Shown in pieces: positions 1-6,955 of a stretch of DNA of 8,823 nt (the first letter of the stretch is position 1; every line of letters begins with the position of its first letter). The notes under the pieces were generated by a model. It saw only the letters and a program-made list of their open reading frames with translations. It did no database searches and was not told the DNA's origin. A program made the translations under genes and the position numbers. Location of the stretch: the NCBI GenBank assembly GCA_011390855.1, contig JAABRN010000495.1, positions 1-8,823 of the forward strand. The letters are read 5' to 3'. Source of the stretch: Hydrogenophaga sp. (lineage in GTDB: Bacteria > Pseudomonadota > Gammaproteobacteria > Burkholderiales > Burkholderiaceae_C).

Positions 1-180
1 CTCTCGGGCGATGGCGCCTGTAGCCAAGCCGCCAGGGGCCGTGCTAGCGCGAGAAATGGCATCGGCATCGATCACGGTCGCACCCAGCTCTGCCAGCATG
101 GCTGCCACCGTGCTTTTGCCGCTCCCAATCCCCCCAGTCAATCCCAGCCGGACGGCAGGCCCCTCGAGAGCCCGCCCCAT
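1..180 (-). CDS. coaE: Dephospho-CoA kinase, N-terminal 60 residues (cut by window edge)
   Basis: Dephospho-CoA kinase catalyses the last step of coenzyme A synthesis, the ATP-dependent phosphorylation of the ribose 3'-OH of dephospho-CoA, in the cytosol. The visible 60 codons begin at an ATG (180-178) and stay open to the edge; the usual protein is about 200 residues, so roughly two thirds is missing. A Walker A P-loop, GGIGSGKS, lies at residues 16-23. It is followed by a VIDAD motif at residues 36-40, the Asp-Ala-Asp signature of CoaE. The start overlaps the pilD stop by one base (TGATG), so ribosomes finishing pilD probably re-initiate here. A pilD-coaE neighbourhood is common in proteobacterial pilB-pilC-pilD clusters (known from memory). 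The identification is secure; completeness downstream cannot be judged. Confidence 0.95.
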   Translation of the reverse strand, partial: MGRALEGPAVRLGLTGGIGSGKSTVAAMLAELGATVIDADAISRASTAPGGLATGAIARE

Positions 181-182
181 CA
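178..182 (-). promoter_or_regulatory. TGATG stop-start overlap joining pilD to coaE
   Basis: Read on the minus strand, the TGA stop of pilD (182-180) and the ATG of coaE (180-178) share the A. Such one-base overlaps usually mark translational coupling by termination-reinitiation. I see no strong purine-rich ribosome-binding site just upstream, which fits coupling but does not prove it. Confidence 0.75.
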
Positions 183-1025
183 GAGCCCCAGCCAGCCCAG
201 GAAAGCACCGGGCTCAAAAACCAAAGAGAACAGGCCCGCAAACGCCAGGAAGGGCCCGAAAGGCACATAGCCGCCCTCTCGCAAACCACTGGTGAACTTC
301 ATGGCGATACCTACCACCGCTCCGAGTACCGAGGCCATGAGGATCATAGGTACCAGTGCCTGCCAGCCAAACCATACGCCCAAGGCAGCAAACAGCTTGA
401 AGTCCCCATAACCCATGCCCTCCTTGCCTGTGGCGAGCTTGAACGCCCAGTACACGGCCCAAAGCGACAGATACCCTGCCACAGCTCCCCACAATGCATG
501 GGTCAGCGGTATGGCGGCCCAGCCCAGTGCAGCGGCTACCAAGCCGGCCCACAAAAGCGGCAACGTGATGTCGTCGGGCAGCAGAGTGGTGTCCCAGTCG
601 ATGAAAGCCAGGGCCACCAAGGCGGCCACAAAACCCATCCACATCAGTGTTTGGACGGTGGGACCGTGTGCCCAGAAGCACCAAGCAAACAGGCCGCCCG
701 TGAGCAGTTCCACCGCAGGATAGCGCAGACTTATACCAGTGCCACACGCACCACAGCGGCCGCGCAAAAACGCATAGCTGAGCACGGGAATATTCTGATA
801 CCAGCGAATGGTGGTACCACACGCTCCGCAGCGTGAGCGGGGTGTGAGCAGGTTGAAGTCCGGTGTTTCGGGCAACTCCTTGCCCTGCATCTCCGCGCAC
901 TCGCGCTCCCACTGGCGTTCCATCATCTTGGGCAGCCGGTAGATGACCACGTTGAGGAAGCTGCCCACGAGCAGCCCGAACACGCCCGAAAGCACCAGGC
1001 CAGGCAGGCCAGCCAGAACATCCAT
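180..1025 (-). CDS. pilD: Type IV prepilin peptidase / N-methyltransferase PilD
   Basis: PilD is the inner-membrane aspartyl protease that cleaves the leader of type IV prepilins and type II secretion pseudopilins and then N-methylates the new amino terminus. The protein is 281 residues with this start. The N-terminal domain carries the motif [12 protein letters not shown] (21-32), and a cytoplasmic zinc-type tetracysteine follows at C66, C69, C91 and C94. The two presumed catalytic aspartates are D143, in [11 protein letters not shown], and D208, in the GxGDxK motif GYGDFK (205-210). Most of the rest is hydrophobic, fitting a polytopic membrane protein. I chose the ATG at 1025-1023 because the open frame upstream of it overlaps pilC and encodes non-family residues, whereas MDVLAGLPG starts as family members do. 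The gene lies 37 bases after pilC and overlaps coaE by one base. It has a weak GGTGA ribosome-binding site. Confidence 0.95.
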   Translation of the reverse strand: MDVLAGLPGLVLSGVFGLLVGSFLNVVIYRLPKMMERQWERECAEMQGKELPETPDFNLLTPRSRCGACGTTIRWYQNIPVLSYAFLRGRCGACGTGISLRYPAVELLTGGLFAWCFWAHGPTVQTLMWMGFVAALVALAFIDWDTTLLPDDITLPLLWAGLVAAALGWAAIPLTHALWGAVAGYLSLWAVYWAFKLATGKEGMGYGDFKLFAALGVWFGWQALVPMILMASVLGAVVGIAMKFTSGLREGGYVPFGPFLAFAGLFSLVFEPGAFLGWLGL

Positions 1026-1062
1026 GCCAGTCACCGTGAGAGCGCAGCTGCGTGCGGCCGGC

Positions 1063-2274
1063 TCAGACCACTTGGCCGAGCTTGAAGATGGGCAGATACA
1101 TGGAAACCACGATACCGCCAATGACCGTGCCCAGAATCACGATGATGATGGGCTCCATGAGGCTGGAAAGGCCAGCCACCATGTCATCCACCTCCGCTTC
1201 GTAAAAGTCTGCCGCTTTACCCAGCATGTGGTCGATCGAGCCCGATTCCTCGCCAATGGCGCACATCTGGATCACCATAGAGGGAAAGATATTGGCGTTG
1301 GTCATGGCCGCCGTCAGGCTGGTGCCGGTAGAAACTTCCTGCTGGATTTTCTCAGTTGCGTCGGCGTAGAGGGAGTTGCCCGATGCACCACCCACCGAAT
1401 CGAGCGCTTCCACCAGCGGCACCCCGGCCGCGAACATGGTGGACATGGTGCGCGTCCAGCGGGCCACTACCGACTTTTCCACCAGGGCGCCAAACACGGG
1501 CACCCGCAGCAACAGGCGGTCCATGAACCGCTGAACCTTCTCGTTGCGCTTCCAAGCCTGCAGAAAGAAGTAGGTACCTCCGCCCAGACCACCAAAAATC
1601 AACCACCAGTAAGCCACGAAAAACTCACTCATGGCAATCACGGCGAGGGTGGGGGCAGGAAGGTCGGCTCCGAAAGAAGAGAAGACCTCCTTGAAGGCCG
1701 GGATCACGAAGATCATGATCACAGCCACCACCACAAAGGCGACCACAATCACCGCTGTGGGGTACATGAGGGCGGATTTCACCTTGCTCTTGATCGCTTC
1801 GGTCTTCTCCATGTAGGTGGCCAAGCGGTCGAGCAGGTCTTCCAGAATACCTGCGGCCTCACCCGCTTCGACGAGGTTGCAATACAGGCTGTCGAAGTAC
1901 AGCGGGTGCTTGCGGAAGGCCCCGCTCAGGGACGTACCCGTTTCCACATTGGTGCGGATGTCGTTGAGCAGCCGCGTGACGCTGGGGTTGGGGTTGCCGC
2001 GACCCACAATATCGAAGGCCTGCAGCAGGGGCACACCGGCCTTCATCATGGTGGCCAGCTGGCGCGTGAACACGGCGATGTCCTTCGGGCGGATGGACTT
2101 GCCCCGCGCCATGCGGCGCTTCTTGATCTTGCCAGGCACGATACCCTGGCGGCGCAGAGTGGCCTGCACCTGGTTTTCTCCGACTGCACGGGTTTCGCCA
2201 CGCACCACCTTGCCATTGCGGTCCTTGCCTTCCCACTCGAAGACGAAATCCTTGACTTTGGTTGCCGTGGCCAT
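1063..2274 (-). CDS. pilC: Type IV pilus inner-membrane platform protein PilC
   Basis: PilC (GspF family) is the integral inner-membrane platform that couples the cytoplasmic motors PilB and PilT to pilin insertion and removal. The 403-residue length is normal for the family. Two homologous T2SSF domains are visible. The first begins around FTRQLATMMKAGVPLLQA (69-86) and the second around WTRTMSTMFAAGVPLVEA (273-290). Hydrophobic segments lie at about 170-192, 218-239 and 373-397, giving the usual three membrane spans. The ATG at 2274 is preceded by AGAGGGAAGC, a good ribosome-binding site. The gene sits 69 bases after the pilB stop, with a small hairpin in between, and 37 bases before pilD, so it is the middle member of a pilB-pilC-pilD operon. 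No frameshift or missing motif is seen. Confidence 0.96.
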   Translation of the reverse strand: MATATKVKDFVFEWEGKDRNGKVVRGETRAVGENQVQATLRRQGIVPGKIKKRRMARGKSIRPKDIAVFTRQLATMMKAGVPLLQAFDIVGRGNPNPSVTRLLNDIRTNVETGTSLSGAFRKHPLYFDSLYCNLVEAGEAAGILEDLLDRLATYMEKTEAIKSKVKSALMYPTAVIVVAFVVVAVIMIFVIPAFKEVFSSFGADLPAPTLAVIAMSEFFVAYWWLIFGGLGGGTYFFLQAWKRNEKVQRFMDRLLLRVPVFGALVEKSVVARWTRTMSTMFAAGVPLVEALDSVGGASGNSLYADATEKIQQEVSTGTSLTAAMTNANIFPSMVIQMCAIGEESGSIDHMLGKAADFYEAEVDDMVAGLSSLMEPIIIVILGTVIGGIVVSMYLPIFKLGQVV

Positions 2275-2319
2275 GCTTCCCTCTTGGTCTGTTTCTGTAT
2301 GTACCGTTACGCGTCCAGT

Positions 2320-2341
2320 CTGCCGGCCCAGAGGCCGTCAG
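2320..2341 (-). other. Small hairpin in the pilB-pilC intercistronic gap
   Basis: Starting three bases after the pilB stop on the minus strand, CTG-A-CGGCC pairs with GGCCG-G-CAG around a TCTG loop. This gives 8 base pairs interrupted by one A-G mismatch. No T-run follows, so it is not a standard intrinsic terminator. It could be an mRNA processing or stability element between pilB and pilC, or it could be chance in GC-rich DNA. Confidence 0.35.
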
Positions 2342-2343
2342 GC

Positions 2344-4071
2344 TCAGTCGTTGGTGCACCCGAGCACTTCTTCCAGAGACGTAATTCCCAGTTTAACCTT
2401 TTGTAACCCGGATTCACGCAAGGAGCGCACGCCCTCCTTTCGTGCCTGTTCGGCAATGGCCATGGCGCTGCCGTCTGCAAGGATGATGCGTTGCATGTCT
2501 TCAGAGATGGGCATGACCTGATAAATGCCCACGCGCCCCTTGTAGCCGTTGTTGCACGCGTTGCAACCCACCGGTCGGTAGGGCTTCCAGCTGCCATCGA
2601 GTTCATCGGGCTTGAAGCCGGCGTCCAGCAGGGCTTGTTGCGGAATGTCCACAACTTCCTTGCACGTCTTGCACAGACGGCGTGCCAAACGCTGCGCGGT
2701 GATGAGGTTGACGCTGGACGCAATGTTGAACGGCGCAATGCCCATGTTGAGCATCCGTGTCAGAGTCGTAGGGGCATCGTTGGTATGCAGCGTAGAGAGC
2801 ACCATGTGGCCTGTCTGGGCGGCTTTGATGGCGATGTCTGCGGTTTCGAGATCCCGGATCTCACCGACCATGATCACGTCCGGGTCCTGCCGCAAGAAAG
2901 CCTTGAGCGCCGCTGCAAAGGTCAGCCCCGCCTTTTCGTTGACGTTGACCTGGTTGACGCCGGGCAGGTTGATTTCGGACGGGTCTTCGGCTGTGGAAAT
3001 GTTCACACCCGGCTGGTTCAAGATGTTCAGGCAGGTGTAGAGCGACACCGTTTTGCCCGAGCCGGTGGGCCCGGTGACCAGTACCATGCCATAGGGCCTG
3101 CTGATCGCTTCGAGCAGCTTGGCCTTCTCGTCGGGCTCATAGCCCAGCGCTTCGATACCCATCTGCGCGCTGCTGGGGTCGAGGATACGGATCACGATCT
3201 TCTCGCCGAACAGCGTGGGCAGCGTGCTGACTCGGAAGTCAATGACCTTGTCCGGCCCCATCTTGAGCTTCATGCGTCCGTCTTGCGGGATGCGGCGCTC
3301 GGAAATGTCGAGTTTTGAGATCACTTTGATGCGCGATGCCAGCTTTTCCTTGATCGCGATAGGTGGGCTGGCAATTTCTCGCAGCTCCCCGTCGATCCGG
3401 AACCGGACACGGTACTGGTGCTCATAAGGCTCGAAATGCAGGTCAGATGCACGCATCGAGTAGGCATCCAGCAGCATCTTGTGCAAAAAACGCACGACGG
3501 GTGCATCGTCCACCTCGGAAGTGCCGGTGTCTTCGGCTTCGGCAGATGCGACAGCGATCGAGGCTTCATCAAACTCGAACTCTGTACCGATCATCTGGTT
3601 GATGGTCTCTCCGGCGGATGCACCCAGAGACTCCACGAGCTTGCTGAGCTTGTCGTACTCGGCAATCACCCAGTCGATACCCAACTGCGTGGCGAACTTG
3701 ATTTTCTCTGCAGCCTGCTGGTCGGACGGGTCCGCGGTGGCTACGGTGACGCGATTGCTGCGCTTGTTCAGGACCACAATCCGGTACTGGGCGCAGGTTT
3801 TGGTGTCGATCACGTCCTTGGGCAGGCGCTGCAAGTCGACCGCGTCCAGATCCACCAAAGGTGCAGAGAACGCCTGCGACATGGTGTGGGCGAGGTCGTT
3901 GGACGACACCGCCCCGCTGGCCATGAGCTCCGAGATAAAGCTGCTGCGCTTGCCCTGCGCCTTGCTGTATAGCTCTTGAGCGGTTTGTGGTGCCAGCTTG
4001 CCAGCCGATACCAGAGCCCGCGCCAGCCCGGGCAGAGCCATGGTGAAGGTGATGTCTTCTACCTCAGCCAT
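2344..4071 (-). CDS. pilB: Type IV pilus extension ATPase PilB
   Basis: PilB is the cytoplasmic hexameric ATPase (GspE/PilB family) that powers type IV pilus extension by acting on the PilC platform. The protein is 575 residues, a usual length. An N-terminal GspE-type domain covers roughly 45-145. The ATPase core shows Walker A GPTGSGKT (334-341), an Asp box STAEDPSE (359-366), Walker B DVIMVGE (398-404) and a His box with H422 and H429. A zinc-binding tetracysteine follows at C467, C470, C503 and C506; this separates PilB from PilT-type retraction ATPases, which lack it. Serine 365 replaces the valine often seen in AEDPVE; I take this as lineage variation. The ATG at 4071 has a GGGAG ten bases upstream. 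M11 is a possible alternative start but lacks a ribosome-binding site. pilB is first in the operon and diverges from accB. Confidence 0.96.
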   Translation of the reverse strand: MAEVEDITFTMALPGLARALVSAGKLAPQTAQELYSKAQGKRSSFISELMASGAVSSNDLAHTMSQAFSAPLVDLDAVDLQRLPKDVIDTKTCAQYRIVVLNKRSNRVTVATADPSDQQAAEKIKFATQLGIDWVIAEYDKLSKLVESLGASAGETINQMIGTEFEFDEASIAVASAEAEDTGTSEVDDAPVVRFLHKMLLDAYSMRASDLHFEPYEHQYRVRFRIDGELREIASPPIAIKEKLASRIKVISKLDISERRIPQDGRMKLKMGPDKVIDFRVSTLPTLFGEKIVIRILDPSSAQMGIEALGYEPDEKAKLLEAISRPYGMVLVTGPTGSGKTVSLYTCLNILNQPGVNISTAEDPSEINLPGVNQVNVNEKAGLTFAAALKAFLRQDPDVIMVGEIRDLETADIAIKAAQTGHMVLSTLHTNDAPTTLTRMLNMGIAPFNIASSVNLITAQRLARRLCKTCKEVVDIPQQALLDAGFKPDELDGSWKPYRPVGCNACNNGYKGRVGIYQVMPISEDMQRIILADGSAMAIAEQARKEGVRSLRESGLQKVKLGITSLEEVLGCTND

Positions 4072-4190
4072 GGCGGTATTGCTCCCGTGCCATGGCGGGA
4101 GAGCGCCATTGGTGATCGTGTATATTCCGTCCAGTTTTCATCTTGTTGCGGAAGTTTTGACGCATTTTAGATGCACATGCTGGAGAAATT
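4072..4190. promoter_or_regulatory. Divergent pilB/accB intergenic region, presumed to hold both promoters
   Basis: These 119 bases separate the divergent starts of pilB and accB, so both operon promoters should lie here. The stretch 4123-4190 is AT-richer than its surroundings. A possible but poor sigma-70 pair for accB is TTGTTG (4143-4148) and TTTAGA/TTAGAT (around 4166-4172), about 17-18 bases apart. A TATATT (about 4131-4136) could be a -10 on the plus strand, and its complement lies near GAATATACA on the minus strand, but no convincing -35 partner was found for either. The regional assignment rests on gene orientation; individual elements are uncertain. Confidence 0.5.
4082..4101 (-). 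promoter_or_regulatory. Hairpin covering the presumed pilB ribosome-binding site
   Basis: In the pilB leader (minus strand), CTCCCG and CGGGAG form a perfect 6-bp stem around an 8-base loop, CCATGGCA. The 3' arm contains GGGAG, the only Shine-Dalgarno-like sequence before the pilB ATG, ten bases from it. If folded, it would hide the ribosome-binding site. The loop also carries an ATG out of frame with pilB. Confidence 0.4.
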
Positions 4191-4646
4191 ATGGATTTGC
4201 GCAAACTCAAGACTCTGATCGATCTGGTCTCGGAGTCCAATGTCTCGGAACTCGAAATCACCGAAGCAGAAGGTAAGGTCAGGATCGTCAAGACGCCGCC
4301 CGCGGCCGTCGTGGCTGCTCCCGCCCCGGTGGTGGCGGTGGCAGCTCCCCCCGCTCCCGCGGCCGTACCGCCAGCTACGGTAGCACCGGCTGCGGTGGTG
4401 GATGCGGTGCAGGGGCACGTGGTGAAGTCTCCCATGGTAGGTACTTTTTACCGTGCTTCCAGCCCGGGAGCCAAGCCGTTCGTCGAAGTCGGATCGGCTA
4501 TCAAAGCGGGGGAAGCTATCTGTATTGTGGAGGCCATGAAGATCCTGAATGAAATCGAATCCGACCATTCGGGTACGGTGACACAGATTCTGGTCGAAAA
4601 CGGCCAGGCTGTGGAGTATGGACAGCCGCTGTTCGTGGTCGAATGA
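4191..4646 (+). CDS. accB: Biotin carboxyl carrier protein of acetyl-CoA carboxylase (BCCP)
   Basis: AccB carries biotin between the biotin carboxylase (AccC) and carboxyltransferase (AccAD) subunits of acetyl-CoA carboxylase, the first committed step of fatty acid synthesis. The protein is 151 residues, close to the E. coli length. Residues 1-34 form the N-terminal helical/strand region ([13 protein letters not shown] at the start). A flexible alanine/proline/valine linker follows at about 35-72, then the biotinyl domain. The biotin-accepting lysine is K117, in EAMKI. The 'thumb' loop typical of bacterial BCCP is present around [14 protein letters not shown] (80-93). GGAG at 4182-4185 is a good ribosome-binding site five bases before the ATG. 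accC begins 19 bases downstream. In E. coli and many relatives aroQ sits just before accB; here the divergent pilB occupies that place. Confidence 0.97.
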   Translation: MDLRKLKTLIDLVSESNVSELEITEAEGKVRIVKTPPAAVVAAPAPVVAVAAPPAPAAVPPATVAPAAVVDAVQGHVVKSPMVGTFYRASSPGAKPFVEVGSAIKAGEAICIVEAMKILNEIESDHSGTVTQILVENGQAVEYGQPLFVVE

Positions 4647-4665
4647 CAGATCGAGGCGACCAACG

Positions 4666-6015
4666 ATGTTCAAAAAAATCCTGATTGCCAACCGTGGAGA
4701 GATCGCGTTGCGGGTGCAGCGCGCCTGCCGCGAGATGGGCATCAAGGCGGTGATGGTCTATTCCGAAGCCGACCGCGACGCCAAGTATGTGCGGCTGGCC
4801 GACGAAGCCGTCTGTATCGGGCCTGCTGCATCGGGCCTGAGTTACCTGAGTATGCCGGCCATCATCTCCGCGGCCGAAGTGACCGATGCGGAGGCCATCC
4901 ACCCTGGGTACGGTTTTCTGAGCGAAAACGCTGATTTCGCCGAGCGGGTGGAGAAGAGCGGCTTTGTATTCATCGGGCCAACTCCGGAATCCATCCGGCT
5001 GATGGGGGACAAGGTATCGGCCAAGCAGGCCATGATCCGGGCTGGTGTACCCACAGTTCCCGGCTCCGAAGGGGCGCTGCCGGACGACCCAGCCTTCATC
5101 AAGCGGACCGCCAAGACCATCGGGTATCCGGTCATCATCAAGGCGGCTGGAGGCGGCGGCGGACGCGGCATGCGCGTGGTGCACACCGAGGCGGCCTTGC
5201 TGCACGCGGTGCAGACCACCAAGGCGGAAGCCGCTGCAGCATTCAACAACGCTGCCGTGTACATGGAGAAGTTTCTCCAGAACCCGCGTCACATAGAGAT
5301 TCAGGTGCTGGCGGACCAGCACCGCAATGCGGTGTACTTGCACGAGCGCGATTGCTCCATGCAGCGGCGCCACCAAAAGGTCATCGAGGAAGCGCCGGCC
5401 CCGGGTATTCCTCGTCGTCTCATCGAGAAGATTGGTGAGCGCTGTGCGGCTGCCTGCAAGAAGATGGGTTACCGGGGCGCAGGTACGTTTGAATTCCTCT
5501 ATGAGAACGGCGAGTTCTATTTCATCGAGATGAACACCCGCGTGCAGGTGGAGCATCCGGTGACCGAGTGGATCACAGGCATCGACATTGTGGCCACGCA
5601 GATTGCCGTGGCGGCCGGCGAAAAGCTTCCCTTCAGCCAAAGGCAGGTTCAATTGCGCGGACATGCGATCGAGTGCCGCATCAACGCCGAAGATCCTTAC
5701 AAGTTCACGCCGTCGCCTGGGCGCATCACTACCTGGCATGCGCCAGGTGGGCCTGGCGTGCGCGTGGATTCGCACGCGTACACCAACTACATGGTGCCAC
5801 CCAACTACGACTCCATGATCGGTAAGATCATCGTGCACGGTGACACCCGCGAGCAGGCACTGGCGCGTATGCGTACGGCCCTGGCCGAGACGGTGATCGA
5901 GGGCATCAAGACCAACATTCCGCTGCACCGTGAGCTCATGGTGGATGCCAATTTCGAGGCTGGCGGCACCAACATCCACTACCTCGAGCAGTGGCTGGAA
6001 CAGCGTGACCGCTGA
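4666..6015 (+). CDS. accC: Biotin carboxylase subunit of acetyl-CoA carboxylase
   Basis: AccC is the ATP-grasp enzyme that carboxylates the biotin on AccB using bicarbonate and ATP. The 449-residue product matches the E. coli length and starts with the family's [16 protein letters not shown]. The glycine-rich ATP loop AGGGGGRGM is at 161-169. Residues equivalent to the known active site are in place: K116, K159, H209, K238, E276, E288, N290, R292 and R338, with the motif [14 protein letters not shown] at 288-301. I chose the ATG at 4666 over an in-frame ATG at 4618 because the latter would overlap accB and add 16 unrelated residues. GAGG (4653-4656) lies nine bases upstream of the ATG. It is 19 bases after accB and overlaps the prmA start by 11 bases, so the three are very likely co-transcribed. 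Confidence 0.97.
   Translation: MFKKILIANRGEIALRVQRACREMGIKAVMVYSEADRDAKYVRLADEAVCIGPAASGLSYLSMPAIISAAEVTDAEAIHPGYGFLSENADFAERVEKSGFVFIGPTPESIRLMGDKVSAKQAMIRAGVPTVPGSEGALPDDPAFIKRTAKTIGYPVIIKAAGGGGGRGMRVVHTEAALLHAVQTTKAEAAAAFNNAAVYMEKFLQNPRHIEIQVLADQHRNAVYLHERDCSMQRRHQKVIEEAPAPGIPRRLIEKIGERCAAACKKMGYRGAGTFEFLYENGEFYFIEMNTRVQVEHPVTEWITGIDIVATQIAVAAGEKLPFSQRQVQLRGHAIECRINAEDPYKFTPSPGRITTWHAPGGPGVRVDSHAYTNYMVPPNYDSMIGKIIVHGDTREQALARMRTALAETVIEGIKTNIPLHRELMVDANFEAGGTNIHYLEQWLEQRDR
6005..6015 (+). promoter_or_regulatory. accC-prmA overlap with GTG start
   Basis: The presumed prmA GTG (6005-6007) lies 11 bases inside the accC 3' end (TGA at 6013-6015), in a different frame. A TGGA at 5996-5999, five bases upstream, can serve as ribosome-binding site. 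The arrangement suggests coupled translation of prmA with accC. Confidence 0.6.
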
Positions 6016-6907
6016 AGCGCAGTTGTTCGAGCTTGTGCTGCTCGCACCCGAGGAGCGGGTGGAGGCTCTGAGCGATGCGCTGGAGGCTCTGGAGGCGCTG
6101 AGCGTGTCGGTCGAAGACGCCGATGCCCAGACACCGCACGAACAGGCGCTGTTCGGGGAGCCTGACATGCCTGCCCCCAAACCTGGTTGGCAGAGATCCC
6201 GGGTGGTCGCTCTGTTTGCCCACGACACCGAGGCCCGCGAGGCATCCACCTTGCTCAGTCTGCAGCCTTTTTTTGAAGGTTGCGAAGTGCTGGGCGTTCA
6301 GGCGGTGGCCAGCCAGGATTGGGTGCGCCTGACGCAATCGCAATTCCACCCGGTGCAGATCACACCGAGTTTCTGGATTGTGCCCAGCTGGCACGAGCCG
6401 CCTGCAGGTGCCAGCACGGTGATAAGGCTGGACCCTGGACTGGCGTTCGGTACCGGTACCCACCCGACTACGCGCATGTGCCTGCGCTGGACCGCCCAGC
6501 GCCTGCTGCAGGGCCAGCGTGTGCTGGATTACGGTTGTGGGTCGGGCATTCTGGCGGTGGGTGCTGCCAAGTTCGGGGCCACCGACGTGATGGCTGTGGA
6601 TATTGATCCGGCGGCGGTGGAGGCCACCCATATCAACGCTGCGAATAACCACGTGGTGCTGCAAGCCGGGCTACCCGATGTGGTGCATGGCGAGTTTGAT
6701 GTGGTGCTGGCCAATATTCTGGCCACGCCGCTCAAGGTGCTGGCGCCGCTGCTTTGCGAGCGTGTACGACCAGGCGGCCAACTGGTGTTGGCCGGCATTT
6801 TGAGCCGTCAGGCCGAAGAGCTGCAGCAAGCCTACGCACCGTGGCTTGCGCTGGCCGTGACCGACGAAGAAGACGGCTGGATACTGATGACCGCAATGCG
6901 GGCTTGA
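6005..6907 (+). CDS. prmA: Ribosomal protein L11 methyltransferase PrmA
   Basis: PrmA is the cytosolic SAM-dependent methyltransferase that trimethylates ribosomal protein L11. With the GTG start the product is 300 residues, similar to the 293 of E. coli. An N-terminal L11-recognition domain (about 1-60) begins with the betaproteobacterial-type segment [20 protein letters not shown] (7-26). A linker carries the family motif [15 protein letters not shown] (142-156). The catalytic domain has SAM motif I DYGCGSG (175-181), the acidic residue D199 in VDID, and NILA (237-240) in the NxxxxP-like motif IV position. An ATG at 5930 keeps the frame open, but it would add 25 residues that merely read the accC 3' end in another frame, so I reject it. 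A later TTG/GTG start cannot be excluded. Third gene of the accBC operon. Confidence 0.94.
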   Translation: MTAEAQLFELVLLAPEERVEALSDALEALEALSVSVEDADAQTPHEQALFGEPDMPAPKPGWQRSRVVALFAHDTEAREASTLLSLQPFFEGCEVLGVQAVASQDWVRLTQSQFHPVQITPSFWIVPSWHEPPAGASTVIRLDPGLAFGTGTHPTTRMCLRWTAQRLLQGQRVLDYGCGSGILAVGAAKFGATDVMAVDIDPAAVEATHINAANNHVVLQAGLPDVVHGEFDVVLANILATPLKVLAPLLCERVRPGGQLVLAGILSRQAEELQQAYAPWLALAVTDEEDGWILMTAMRA

Positions 6908-6940
6908 CGTACTCAGCCCCCCACGCTGCCAGGGTGCTAC

Positions 6941-6949
6941 TGCAATAAT
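6941..6949 (+). promoter_or_regulatory. Possible extended -10 promoter element before the DUF3426 gene
   Basis: TGCAATAAT resembles an extended -10 element (TGn followed by a near-TATAAT hexamer, 6944-6949). The predicted transcription start would fall at about 6956, the A of the downstream ATG, giving a leaderless message. No -35 box is visible at the right distance, and the gene has no Shine-Dalgarno sequence just upstream, which fits a leaderless start. Confidence 0.35.
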
Positions 6950-6955
6950 GCCTGC

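Noticed and set aside
1043..1052. Perfect palindrome CGCAGCTGCG between pilC and pilD
   Set aside because: A ten-base GC-rich palindrome with no loop and no second copy nearby is likely by chance at this composition.
1026..1121. N-terminal extension of pilD to an ATG at 1121
   Set aside because: It would overlap the pilC 3' end by 59 bases and add 32 residues unlike any PilD; the ATG at 1025 gives the normal N-terminus.
943..2406. 487-codon open frame on the plus strand opposite pilC and pilD
   Set aside because: It is rich in His, Gly, Arg and Asp, has no recognisable domain, and lies wholly antisense to well-conserved pilC and pilD codons. Long antisense frames are expected in GC-rich genes.
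2491..3318. 275-codon plus-strand open frame opposite pilB
   Set aside because: Antisense to the PilB ATPase core, whose Walker and His-box motifs are intact; no protein family resemblance.
4516..6249. 577-codon open frame on the minus strand opposite accC and prmA
   Set aside because: Antisense shadow of two clearly conserved genes, with low-complexity composition and no family features or ribosome-binding site that I could identify.
6904..6909. TTGACG as a -35 box for the DUF3426 gene
   Set aside because: It lies about 34 bases before the only -10-like element, twice the allowed spacing, and it spans the prmA stop codon; no -10 sits 16-18 bases downstream.
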